From Daphnia pulex (lineage: Eukaryota; Arthropoda; Branchiopoda; Diplostraca; Daphniidae), in contig NC_060024.1 of the NCBI RefSeq assembly GCF_021134715.1, positions 12,822,974 to 12,886,973 of the forward strand: 64,000 nucleotides of DNA, given 5' to 3'. Made by a program: the position numbers and the translations under genes. Position 1 is the stretch's first letter; each line of letters opens with the position of its first letter. The notes under the pieces are model-generated. The model saw only the letters and a list, made by a program, of their open reading frames with translations. It did not search any database and was not told the origin of the DNA. Positions 12,121 through 24,300 of this stretch are shown piece by piece.

Positions 12121-15100
12121 TTATTGGTGCGGCGAAACGGCCAGTAGAAGGCGCTCGTGCTCCGTGTCGTTTTGAATCAGGACCGTGCTCCAGTGATCGA
12201 AATCCTCGGCGGGAATCCAGCCCAATTTGACGACATCCTTTTGCGGCAGTTGAGTCGTTGCGCCGTCGACTCCGGCGACTCCGCGCCGGTTCCACACGGC
12301 CGTCGTTTTGCCGCGGTGCGATCGTTTCATGAACCGGTCGGCGATGATGAATAGGACGACGATGAGGACAGACAGACTCAACAAGGCCCCCACCAGTGCC
12401 AGCGCCTGTTGGGGCGACTTGCCCGCCGCCACTTCTTCTTCTTCTCCGTCAGTCGACTCTGACGCTTCATTAGGGCCATTGTGCGAGAATCTCATGGCGC
12501 TGTCTGGAATCGTACTGGTTGACGTCTCCGATGCGTCCAATAGTTGCGTTACCTTGGCAACCACCGACCCTTCGTCCATCTGTGAATTGGCCACGATTTT
12601 ATTTTTTTTTAGAAATGACACTTAAAACAAAAAATGGTCGGAGACAATTTGATTTGATTTACCTTTGGTTGATCGGGAACGGTGGCGATGATAACCTTGA
12701 CTACAGCGGTCAAGTGGCGTAACCTTTCGGCGTCCGCTCCGGGGATGACTAGCGGGTTGTCTGACAGATCCAGGAAGCGCAGCCGGACCAAACTGCCAAA
12801 GACGTCGCTGCTGACGTGGCTGAGTCGATTACTCCTCAAGTCCAGTCGAGTCAGACTGTGCACACATTTTTGTTGTTGTTGTTTTTCAAGAGAAAAAGAG
12901 AAACAATCTTTAAGTTAGGTTTTTTGTTGGCCCGTAAAAATTCTGCGCAAACACACACACAGACACACACTCGAGTGCAAGTCAGCAAATCTTTAGGGGA
13001 TTGGATTGGATGGCTATAAATGCTGCTGATGTTTTTTCCGCGTTTTCTAGTCGGACGATTACGACCCATCGTCAACATCTTTCCCCAGAAAAAGTTTTTC
13101 CTTCTTTACTTTCTGGGCTGAGAAATATCCCGATGGATTTGGCGCTTGTTTTTTTTGTGTGTTGGTTGGTTTCCCTGGCCATTTTCTTATTGCGTCTTTA
13201 CATCTATATATAGTCTACGCTCTGGCATTTCATTCGCCTTTTCATTCGATACTTTGCCACTGTTGATTATCTCCCCATTTTTCATTGGGTTTAACGACTG
13301 ACCAATAAAAATGGTCGTTTCATCCTGTTCATCGGACGTCGGCCTCGATATTCACCAGGCTGATAAATCTTTGCTCTTTTGATGTTATCGGACGTTCCAA
13401 TTTCAGGGCCGATCGCGGGGCTGCGTCGCAGTCCCAGGATCGCACTGGCAGAGAGAGAATATTGCAGCAGCAGATGTCGCACGCTTAAAAGCTTTTTGGC
13501 GGGTGGGGAGGGGGATTTAGTTAATTACTAATAGCCTTTCGAATGAGGGGTTGGTATGGTTCTTTAACGAGGTTTAATCATGGCAGAGAGAGAGAAAGGC
13601 GTATAGCATTTGGGCTGCATTTATGGTCCCCATGAATAGTCGAAATTAGGAGCCGTCGGACGACGACGTCAGACGCCAACTGGGGGAGATGAAGAGAATC
13701 CACGAAGTCGACGCCGGAGTAAATTTTCTCTCTCTTGTTAGCTCGGATGAAAGGTTTTCTTATCATCGGTGAGGGAACGGAAAAAAGATGGGAGCTAGAG
13801 TAGACGGACTAACCTCGTCAGTTGATGGAAAGTCCCCGTCGCGATCGAGACAATAACGTTGCGCGCCAAATGAAGCTGATCCAATCGTCGGAGACCGATG
13901 AAATCTGCAGCCCGTAGGGCCGTAATTCGATTGCCCTCCAAGTGCAGTGACGAGAGAGACGTCGAGGGCAGACTGGCGGGGACGTTGCCCAATCGGTTGC
14001 CGTTGAGCGAGAGCTCCTCCAGCAGGTCCATCCGGCCCAGGGCGTCTTCCTCGATGTCGACGATGTGGCTGTCGTCCAGCAAGAGCAGCCGCACTTGCGG
14101 GACGCTCTCGAAATCCCCCCGATGCAACCGGCTGAAATTGTTGCCTGTGTCACAATGGAGATACACAACCAAACAGAAGAAGAAGAAGAAGAGCCAATCA
14201 TTTCTGCTCCGACAATGTCGATGAAAATTGAATTAGAGATTTAGTTATCCCGCTCCTTTTTCCCTTTTTTTTTTCTCCCGCCCCCCGTTGCGGGCGGAAG
14301 AATGCCGTTTGCTTTTGTCATGTAAAATAAAAAAGACAGGAGATATCGATTTCCAGCATGGTCTCTCGAGGACCCTGCACAGTCTCCTTCAAGTTGCTTG
14401 AAAGGCACCGCTGTGCTGACCGAAACATTCGACTCTCAATATTGATTCGCACCGTCTTCCACATGTATGTGTGTGTGTACTCTACTCTACCTACTCCGGT
14501 TCCCTTTCCTCCCCCCGTCCTTGTGTGTAGGTGCCCATCTAATACTTATTGAACTTGAAAGGCCATGTTTACTTTTATCTCGATATAATTCAATATACGA
14601 GGGGACAGTGGGGAAGGAAAGAAGAAGAAGGTCTACGGACCAGAGTGGCAACTTTTCCCTATGATGGAGGTATTTATAGGCCTAATGCTTTTGAGGGCCG
14701 TCAAATCACTAGTCCCTTTTTAACAAAATAAAGTTGGTCCTTGCCTTGCTGATGGCGTATGACCTTTCACAGCAATATAATCAAACATGAATTGGTAACG
14801 GAGTCAAATCCTATAGTCTACCACATAAAAAAGATAGGGCCCTGCTCTCTCACGAGCTCGCCAAACTGTCTGTGGGAAAGCTTCTTGCGTGTCGCCCATT
14901 TTGTTTCCAAAGCTCGGATGATACCCCCCTTCTCTTCCGTTTATAGATGGAAAATAAAATACAAAAGGAGAGAGATAGAGAATTCTTTATAAGATGTCGC
15001 GTCGATTCACGGCAGGGTGGAAAAGGTTATAAGGGGGGAAACAGCAGCAGCAGAGAAAAAAGGGTTTCTTTTTTCATTTTATCTTCCGCACGGCTTGACA

Positions 15101-18100
15101 AAACAACAACAACAACAAAACAATCCAACTGGAATTGAAAGTAATATTCCCCTCCCACATCCGATTATTATTGCTTCACGACAGGGAGGTAGTCTCCTAG
15201 TTCAAGAATTCCTTATTTCTTCTAAAAAAATAAAAAGGATGACACTAGAAAAAGCAATTTAAAAATTTATTCCATCCCAAATTTTGTCTTTTTTTAATAT
15301 GTCGGAATATTACGTCAATAGGTGGGAGGGGGTATAGAGACGTCGGTACGGTATATTTATACACGAAACGGCGTTTAATGTCCCTTTTTCCTTTTAGGGA
15401 TGAAAGTCTTTTATTTTTGTTTCTTCTTTTGTTATGTTTTCTCTCCTTCTATCTGTATATATACAGCGTGATTCAATATTGTCGAGCAACGTCGTGTAAA
15501 AAGGGTGGGACTGATTGTATTTCGGTCCGTTGCTTTTCCTCGTGTATATCCCCAGTGTGCGCCAAGGAAAGGAGTCCCCCCCCCCTCTTTACTCCCGACT
15601 GTTGCGCTACTTGCCATTAAGGAAGTTAGGCGCCGGTCGATATATATATCTCCACCGAAAAGTTGTTTTATTTTTGTTTAGCTTCTTCTTTGAGAGAGAG
15701 CTAGGACGAAACCGTTCTCTGGCTATTAATGATGAGGAACTTTGATACTCGATATACTTCTACAGCACACACGAGTGGTATCAAAATGGGGAATAAGATA
15801 CTGGTGGTGTGAGACTATAGCGAAAGAAAGGGGGGGGGGGGCAACACGATTTTATCGATCTGCCTGTTTTGTTTTGTTTTTTCTATTTGTTTTTTCCTCG
15901 TGCACTCTCACGAACGGACGGACGGACGGAGAAAAGGAGAGGGGGGGGAATAAAAAGAAAAATATGAAGATAGATGGACTCTTTTTTTCTTTGTACGGGT
16001 GGAGGGGTATTTCTTTTCTTACCTGACAGCCGGAGATCCCTGACGTAACGAGCAATAAGACTTGGCACACTGCGAAGTCCGGCCGAGCTCATGTCGACGT
16101 AGGCCGGCCTGGCGGCAAAAAGGTCGACATGTTGTATTTCACCCAGTGGATTACAACTGTATATGAGCGAGGAGCGAAACAAAAAAACAAATAAATAAAC
16201 ATTAAGCGTTTTTTTTTTAAATCTTTTTTCTCGGCTAAAAAGAAAAAAAAAAGTTTTGGCTCATCAAGATTTATTACCTTAAGATCAGGTGGGCCAGCTG
16301 GCCCAATCCTTGAAAGGCACTCTCCGCAATGGCGCCGATGTGGTTGCCGTCGACGTTGAGGAACTGCAGTCGGCTCACGCCCTGATGACACACGCAATTC
16401 AATTCAATTCAATTCGGGGGCAAAATTGACGGAAAATGTTTGTAGATCGAATGTTGACGATATACACAAGAGTCGGCTGCGGCCCCTTTTCTCCCTGGGG
16501 CCGGCTTGGGAATTCTATCAAAGGAAAAATGCTGCGCATCCGGTTGAAAACGACAGTGAATCTATACCCATTTCCGATCTATCTTGTATGCCTCGACATC
16601 GATAGAAAAGTTAGAAGAAAACTCATTACTAGCGAAGGGGAGGCTCTTCTTCCTATTTATACGAATGCGCAGAGCTCAGCTTTTTTGATGGCGCCTATTC
16701 AATCGTCGAGCGTCTTCAATCAGTTTGTTATATAAAAAAGAGGACGACTGGCTGCTGCTGCTGCCTTTCTATTTATACAGCATGTGTACATGTTTACGAA
16801 TCCCTCCTTTTGAGAGCTAGTCTTTTCTGAAAGAAGTTTCTGATTTTCTGTCTGCACCAACTAGAAAATAAAAAAAGCAGAGGGAGAATAAGAAAAGAAA
16901 AACCTTCCGCTTTTGACATCATTTCGTCTCGTAACCCCCGAGAATTTTTTTTCAGTCGCGAGTCAATTCATCATTTCAATCGATGTGAGATGATTTTTTA
17001 TTTTTTTTCTGTCGACGAATTTTCTCAAGAATGGAAATAGAGAACCTCCTTCTTAAAAAAATTTTTTAAAATAAAAAAAAGGCCAAGTGAGAGGATGTGA
17101 CGAATTTCATGGCGGCGAAACTTTTGCTTCCGCTTTTGCCAAGCGTCAAATCATCGTTTTCTTTCCTCCCTCCCTTGTCTTTTTTGAGGGGCTCTTTTCT
17201 TAGTTAGAAAGCTAAGAAACTCTCGATAAAATGTACGTATCATAGTAGATGGATATTCTTTTTTTTTACTTTGAAAATGTCTGGTCCAAGAACGGCTAGG
17301 GCGTTGCCTCTCAAGTTGAGCTGCTCGAGGGTGATGAGCGTCTCCAGCGCGCCGTCGATCAGCGTCAGTTTGTTGGACGACAGGTCCAAACTCCTCAGCC
17401 GGATTAAACCTGTCAACATGTTCTGCGTCATCCGCCAATGATGCCCCCCACCACCACCACAATTCCGAAAAGAAAAAGAAAAAAAAAACAAACAAAAACA
17501 AACAGGCCGCATTAGAGGAAAACGGGAACAACAACAAAAAAGGTTTTTCAACAAAAGAAAAGAGAGAAACTGGGCCAGCCCAGACACGATCTGTATCGAT
17601 TTACAACCTTAGACATCTCTCTCCAAAACCGGGCTCTTTATTGGCGTAAAAATTCTAAGGCAAACTTGAAAGCAAATGGCGGGCAATTCAATTACAAGAG
17701 TTTTTTCTTTCTTTTTTGATTTTTTGATTTTCTAAAATAGAAAAAGATAAAGATCGTCGTGGGTTGGCTATATAGCAGCTAGCTGAAAGTAACAAGTTTC
17801 GTCAAATAGTTTTACCTGCGACAGAATTGTCAACTGGTTCTGACTCAAGTCCAGTCGCTCCAAGTTGGAGTGCCGGGCGAATGTGCCGGCTCCGATGGCG
17901 GCCAGACCGCAGCGGACCAGGCTCAACTCGCTGAGTCGCCCCGTGCCGTTGAGGTGGGAGTAGTCGAGCCGCTCCAGGACCAGATCACGCACGTCCAGCC
18001 TTTGGATTTTCGTGGCGGCGACTACCGACCAAACGTCGGACGGGATGGCCGCCGTGTTGTTGTTGTTGTTGTTGCTGGAACTCCTGTTGACCCAAACAGC

Positions 18101-18337
18101 GTCGTCGTCGTCGGTTCCAGCGCAGCTGACGAGTGACGAATCGAAATCGCAGAAACACGTCAACGGGCAATAGTGTAAAGTTGTTGTTGTTGTTGTTGTT
18201 GTTGTATCTGGGGAAGTAGGGCCAACTGCTCGGGTTGCGTTGGTCGATCCGGCGGTGCTGTCGGTCGTGTTGGCCGCCGACACGCAACACACCGACGACG
18301 CCAATACGAACAAAGTGCAGGCCGCCAGCGATTTCAT
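12121..18337 (-). CDS. Type I transmembrane leucine-rich-repeat protein, 631 aa
   Basis: Seven exons read in phase: 18337-17816, 17422-17270, 16381-16278, 16156-16023, 14144-13814, 12855-12663 and 12579-12121. The start is the Met at 18337 because a signal peptide (MKSLAACTLFVLASS) follows it; the upstream in-frame Met has none. Next come low-complexity Thr and Asn runs and an LRR N-cap (CPLTCFCDF then a fourth Cys). The first LRR array spans roughly residues 140-260. A break begins at CNPLGEIQHV and contains a second N-cap-like segment (VDMSSAGLRSVPSLI). A second LRR array follows, to about residue 465, with typical LxxLxLxxN repeats. No cysteine C-cap follows; instead there is an acidic Ser/Thr-rich stalk, one membrane helix (about 538-559) and a 72-residue cytoplasmic tail. 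The layout suggests a cell-surface recognition protein of the insect LRR-receptor type. I cannot name an ortholog. Confidence 0.85.
18058..18206. repeat. (GTT)n microsatellites inside the LRR coding exon
   Basis: Runs of gtt at about 18058-18075 and 18180-18206 encode the poly-Asn and poly-Thr stretches of the LRR protein on the minus strand. They lie next to the N-cap and are likely length-polymorphic while keeping frame. Confidence 0.85.
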
Positions 18338-21300
18338 TATGTCGAGCGGCGTAATGGGCCTCAGACGAACTAGACGAAGCCCCAACAGTCTGGTAATAAT
18401 AGCGGGCCGGCCACTTCTCATCACTTCTCTCTCTTTAATATCTCTCACAGTGTTGTGTCCGTGATGGGATCCGGCTGTTGGCAACGACTGGCGGATCGTT
18501 CACTACTGAAGCTACTGCCACTGATGCTCTACTATCATTCGCTTGATGAATTTCACTCTGGTCCGCAATGGAGTCGCAACGTCAGGATAGGAATGAAGCG
18601 GATGCTTTTCTTTCTTTCTTTCTTTAGCAACTGCGCCGAGTCAATTTACGTGGAAAATGAACTCACTGGGATGGCACGTGTGTGTGTGTGTGTCTAAAAA
18701 AGAGGGTTGGGGGGGGGGGTAGCTAGATGTTAGTCGAGATGTTGTTTGTCATCAATCACTTCAAAGAGAGACGAACTGGAATGAAAGTAGTGATAGTCGG
18801 CTAGTGTGCAGCACCATTCCGGCTCTTCCATGGTTCGGCACTACCATGCTATACGACTTTTGGGTACAGCTACTTTCTTCTTCTTCTTCTTACTTCGATC
18901 TCTAGCACAGCACGCAGACAAGTTTTCTCTTGTTTCTCTCAGATCATTCACGGATGAGTCGTCTTTTGTACACACCACCAGGGGACTAATAGTATACAGC
19001 CCAGTGGGGCATGCTGGGGTGCTGCAGGATCCCCGGTACCCCAGTAGTAGATGTTTGTAGTCCACTAATCAACAGAGAGAGAGAGAGAAAAAGGCAAGAC
19101 GCGTGCCACACAACAACTTGAATAAGATGAATAGTCGGCCTGATTGGAGACTGGAAACAAAAGAAAAAAACAGATGAATGGATGCGGCAGACGAGACTGA
19201 CAAGAGTCACACAGGAGAAGAAGAAGAAGAAGAAAAGTCTAAATCGTCCGGGTCGATGAGTAGTATTGCCGATGCCGAATTGCCGCCAAGATGATTTCTT
19301 TTTTTAAATCAATTGAATCAGGTTCGTTAGCTACGATTTCACGACGGGCAAAAACTTTTATTTTTTCCGGCTCTTAAGATCTTTTTGGAAAGAAGAAGGA
19401 GCAGCCAGGATCCGTTCGCTTTGCTAGACAAGCCGCTACTGGCAAGTTGGCGGCCTCTGACCGTCCTTTTAAAATGGTTTGGGTGTACATAGAGCTATAT
19501 AGCGAGGGGAGGTGGGTTGTGTGGCGACAGGATCGCACATCTGCGCAGAGCTGGCGCTATGAGTTTAAAAAGAAAAGGAAATCTCTTTTTTTCTTTCTTC
19601 TTCCTAAAAAGTCATTGCCTTCCAACACATGGGACGTAGGAAAAAGGAAGTACCAAGGACCTTTTCTAAGGCTCTTAAGTTGGATGATAGGACCCGATCC
19701 CCTCATCAATGGCCATTAAGAAAAAGGTTGGGAGAAGTAGAGAGAGAGAGGTGAACAACATCTGAAGGCAAAGACGCGAAACCTTTGCTGGCCAGAATGT
19801 CCCCAGGATCAACTCTCTCGACTGCAGGTCTCCTTCTGATGCTCGTCAACGACAGTAGTGAGAAATCTTACGACTATGATAATCTTGGCTCCTTTTTCTG
19901 ATGGCCAGAGCCCATCATTTTTATTATTTTTGAGCTGCTGCCCCCCTTTTTATTTATATGATCCTGATTTACTTTGATATCTTTTTTGCCAATGGTCATG
20001 AACAGTTGACCCCCGCCGGGCCAGTAAGTATTCATAAGAGCAAACGTCATTTTGGCTCAGTCAATCAAAATGAAAAGAAAAAAAAAGTCGTTGGAGGGTG
20101 GAAGTAACAAAATTTCAATTGCAAATGACATGGCCATTTTGAGTCTCTTTTATCTGTTCTTCACCGTTGGCTTCCGTCGTCCCTCCCCCTTTTTCTTCTT
20201 CCAGCAGTCGTAGTGTATACATGTAATATAATATCACATCGCCCGCGAGTATATATATATTTCTATATAATACTGGGAGGAGAAGGATATATGTCTGAAA
20301 GTACGGGACTGGATGCGTGTCGTGACTCAGTGGGGCGTGTTATAACCTCTTTTGGTCGGCGGCGACGTTGGCTTAAGAAAGAAGAACGGTCTCTCCTCAC
20401 TCGGAGACAAGTCGGATGATATCCTCATCTTTTTTTCTCTTCTTTCTTCTCTTCGTATATTTCCATCGCTTCTTCTTCTTTTCTTCTTCTTCTCTCCACG
20501 ACGAGATCGTATATTTACGTATACGTACATAAGTCTCTAGTATAAATCTCTTTCCGCCAGTTTGCTCTATTTACCATTTATTATATTTGGTCGGGGGGTT
20601 GAATCTTTTCTTTTTTTTTGCTCTTCCATCTCATCAACTTTCTCCAGCCCTGAATTTATAATGAGTAGAGTACGAGAGAGAAGATGGTTACATGGGTGTG
20701 TGTGTGTACAATATCTCGCGTGTGTGTTGACGATGAGACTCCAGCAGCGAAAGATGAAACTCGAGCTCCTTGTTTCTATATACACACACTCGACTTATTC
20801 TTGTTCTTAACGGCGGGTGTGCGTCACGGTCTGCTGAACTTTTGTCGCTTAGTTACACCAATTTTTTTATTTTATTTTTTCCCTTTTTATGAAAATTCAC
20901 AGCTGATTTTGCTCGTCGAATTTTTACATCTTTTGTCGAAGACGTAAAACGGCGATTTTGTTTTGCTTTTTGTTTTCGCCCCTAGCGACGATCTTTTTAC
21001 TAGCGGGACCCGAATTCAATTTCGCTTTGGGGATTTTTTTAATCCCCTTACATGTGTGTGTGTAGGGGGGAGGGAGGGATCCTGATGGCGAAGAAATTGG
21101 GTAATTATAGTGCCCGTTTCGGTGAAAATCTCGGGGATTTTTAATACCAGCTATTAGACATGGGCATAGTGGCAATAATAATATGTCCCCGTCAGGGTAA
21201 GAAAAAAAAGAAGAACTTCCCGCGGCTCTTTGGGGGTGGGCAGAACAAACCCCCACCCTCTTACCACCGCAAGGATGACAATAACGGGGCCGGGGAGATT

Positions 21301-24300
21301 GCGTCGTAGAGCATCACAGCAGCAGCACAACATGCGGAACGATCTCGTCAAAAGGAAATACGACCAACCAAAAGTACCGAGTTTTTTTTTTAGTAGTAGT
21401 TGTACAACTCTGTCGTGAAGGGGGGGATACTTCTCAGACTAACTGACACACAGCACCAAAAGGGGTGTGCAAGGAAGGGGGAGTATTCTCCCTCCCACCG
21501 ACGCCACCCATAGGTGATCGATACGCAAACATTTGAAAAAAAGAAAAAAGTCAGCGGTGCGGTTCCTTCCTGCTGCAATCCGTGCACATATACGTAACGT
21601 CTGTGTATTATGTGCGCTATACTTGGCCGCCTACCCCCCACCGCTATTATTTATTTATTCTGAAAGTTTTCATGTCGGCTAAAGATTTCCAGTCCCGTTT
21701 TTCTCTCTCTCTCTCGGAAACCGAATTCCCTCGGAACATTTCCCCAGCACCCGCAGTTTTGCCGCGTTTACTTGCACGGCAGGAGCCGCGCGTTCGACAA
21801 ACTGGGCGTCAGAGATAGGACGGGGCGGCATCAGCACGAGAGAGACTTTGTAGACATCTTTTATGTATGGAGAAAACCTTTTAGAGTGGGCGACATCTAT
21901 GCGCATCAGCTCCGGCCAAGAGTTGTGACTTTTGTCAGCCCCAACGCAATTAGACATCTATCAAACCGGAAGCGAAAAAAATAAAAAAATAAAAATAAAA
22001 AGGAAGGAAGTAACAAACAGCAGCAGATTACACGTGGCAGGTCATGGAGATTTTTGTTTTGGCCCAGCATAGTGAGTTTATATATATGACCGTCGTCCCT
22101 GGCTGGCCAAAAGAGCGCGTTGACCATGACGAATGGGACCTTTTCCTCTTCTTTATAAATATTACCGTCGTTTTATCTCGTGAAATTATTTAAGAAGGAG
22201 GGGGATGGGTTTCTGTTCTTTACGTCATCAATTGATATACAGACGCAATTATTTCAGGATAAGCTTATTTTTTGTGTGGGGGAGTTATTTATTTTCGCCC
22301 AGTGTCCAGGATGGTTTCCTCCTCCTTCCCCCGTTTTTTGTCTTTGATAGGAAACACCCACCCCGTCCATCACGCTCGACTGATTAACTTGATTGATATT
22401 CCCGGAATTGCCTGGCAGCTTTTCTTCGACGCTTTCCGGTTGCGGTGGTCCAGTTGTGTGTCTCTTTTTTGCGGAGGAGGGATATTCCGCCAGCGTCTTT
22501 TGACAAAAGCAGCTAGAGACAGAGAGGAGGATGGCCAGTGTGTGGATGTGGATGTGCATGTGACGTGCTTGGAATACGATTCAATTACCTCGTGCTTTTT
22601 GCCACCCCACCGGCCATCATCCAACACCCCCCAACACCCACCCGCACACATCAATGACGACCGCCAGAACCTCGATTCCGCACGCCCCCCTCCCTGGACC
22701 ACCACCACCCCGTCAAGCTGGATGGTGCGACGCGTGAATAATATGAGGTCATTTCCGGATGTAACGAGGGGTAGGAGGGGAGGGTGAGGAAGCACAAAAA
22801 GAGATCCTTTCCCCGTTTGTATACACACACACATCGCTCTTAGGGCTATATAATATTGGGAGTTAGTAGAGAGAGGGGGGGGATATTTGTGTACAGAGAC
22901 GTACTATACCGAAGGAGCAGCTCCTTTTGGCTCCTTGCAAAGCAGAGCCCTCCTTAATATCTCCCCTTGCAGACGAGGCAGCACACATCAATAGCCTCCG
23001 CCTGTCGTATTTCCCTGTCGGATGGCCGACGACCCATTCTCTGCTAGTGCGTGTGTGTGCTTTTCTCTCTCACTCTGCTCTCCATCAAAGCTGGATTGCA
23101 TCCGCGCCATCTTCCTTGACGATCTCTCCCCGTATTACCTCGCTCAAAGTCCAATAAACCCACCACCACCACCACCACCCTCCTCAGTCACCCAATCTGT
23201 CCTCCTCCTAGCTGCTCCTTAGTTCGCCGGGGGACCAATCGGGTTATAGAAAACACCACAGCAAAGCGAAAAAAGATTTTTCTCTTTTTATTCCGGCGGC
23301 TCCATCCGTCTTGGGGGCACCCGTGACTCTCTGGGTGGGTTGACGTCAATCATCTCCTCTCACACACGAGCTCCTGTGTTTTTCTTTTTTTTTTCCAGTG
23401 AGGAGATCCTTACAGCAGCAATCATATAACCTGTCCTCTCTATCCTCTCATCCGCCATCCAAAATAATGAATAAATTGATTCATGGCGACCCGGGACATT
23501 TGTCTCGTTGCCGAGGGCGGTTTTTTCTCTCTCTGCTGGTTCGCTCCGGTGAATAGACAAGCAGTGTGCACCCACACTCACCCCAGCCATCGAACCCCGC
23601 CGCAGCAAACACTGCCATCGTATTATGAGGAGCTCTGCTAGTAGCATAACGGAAGACATTGAGAGATGTGTAGACTCTTTTGTGAGTGTGTGTGTTAGTA
23701 GTGGGGGGTGATATTAAGATGATGGATTGCTCTACATAATAACACGCACACACACACACTGAAATTTTCATCCCCTCCCGACCAATTTCTTCTCCCTTTT
23801 TTTTGTTGTTTGTTGTTAGCCGATTTTCCTTTTTATTCGGGAGATATGCGTGCCATATGTTATTGTCTTATTTTTCCCGTCACACCCAGGCGAAATAATA
23901 GAGAGAAGAGAAACAAAAATAACATCGTCGCTGCTGCTGCTGCTACTACTACACTCGACACTAGCAAAATTGCTTTTCTTGTCTTATACTCGGTCGCTGT
24001 CGCCGTCGGGATATAGAGTTTCGACATTGTGAAATGGGGGAAAATCTTTCTCGTCGAGAGAGAGATGGAGAAATTGTTGAAATGGACATTTTCCCATTTT
24101 CCTTGTTTGTTTAGCCGGAAACGGATATGAATGTACACTACTGTCTTCAGGTTCTGATTGTAATCATCTCTCTGCTCCTGAGTGTGTCTCACATGAAGTG
24201 ACTTGAATGTCATCCAAATCAAAATAATAATAAAAGAAAAAGGGGGGAAAATGTCCTCCCCACTACTTCCGGATATCAATGCAGGGCCCTCCTCCTCCAA

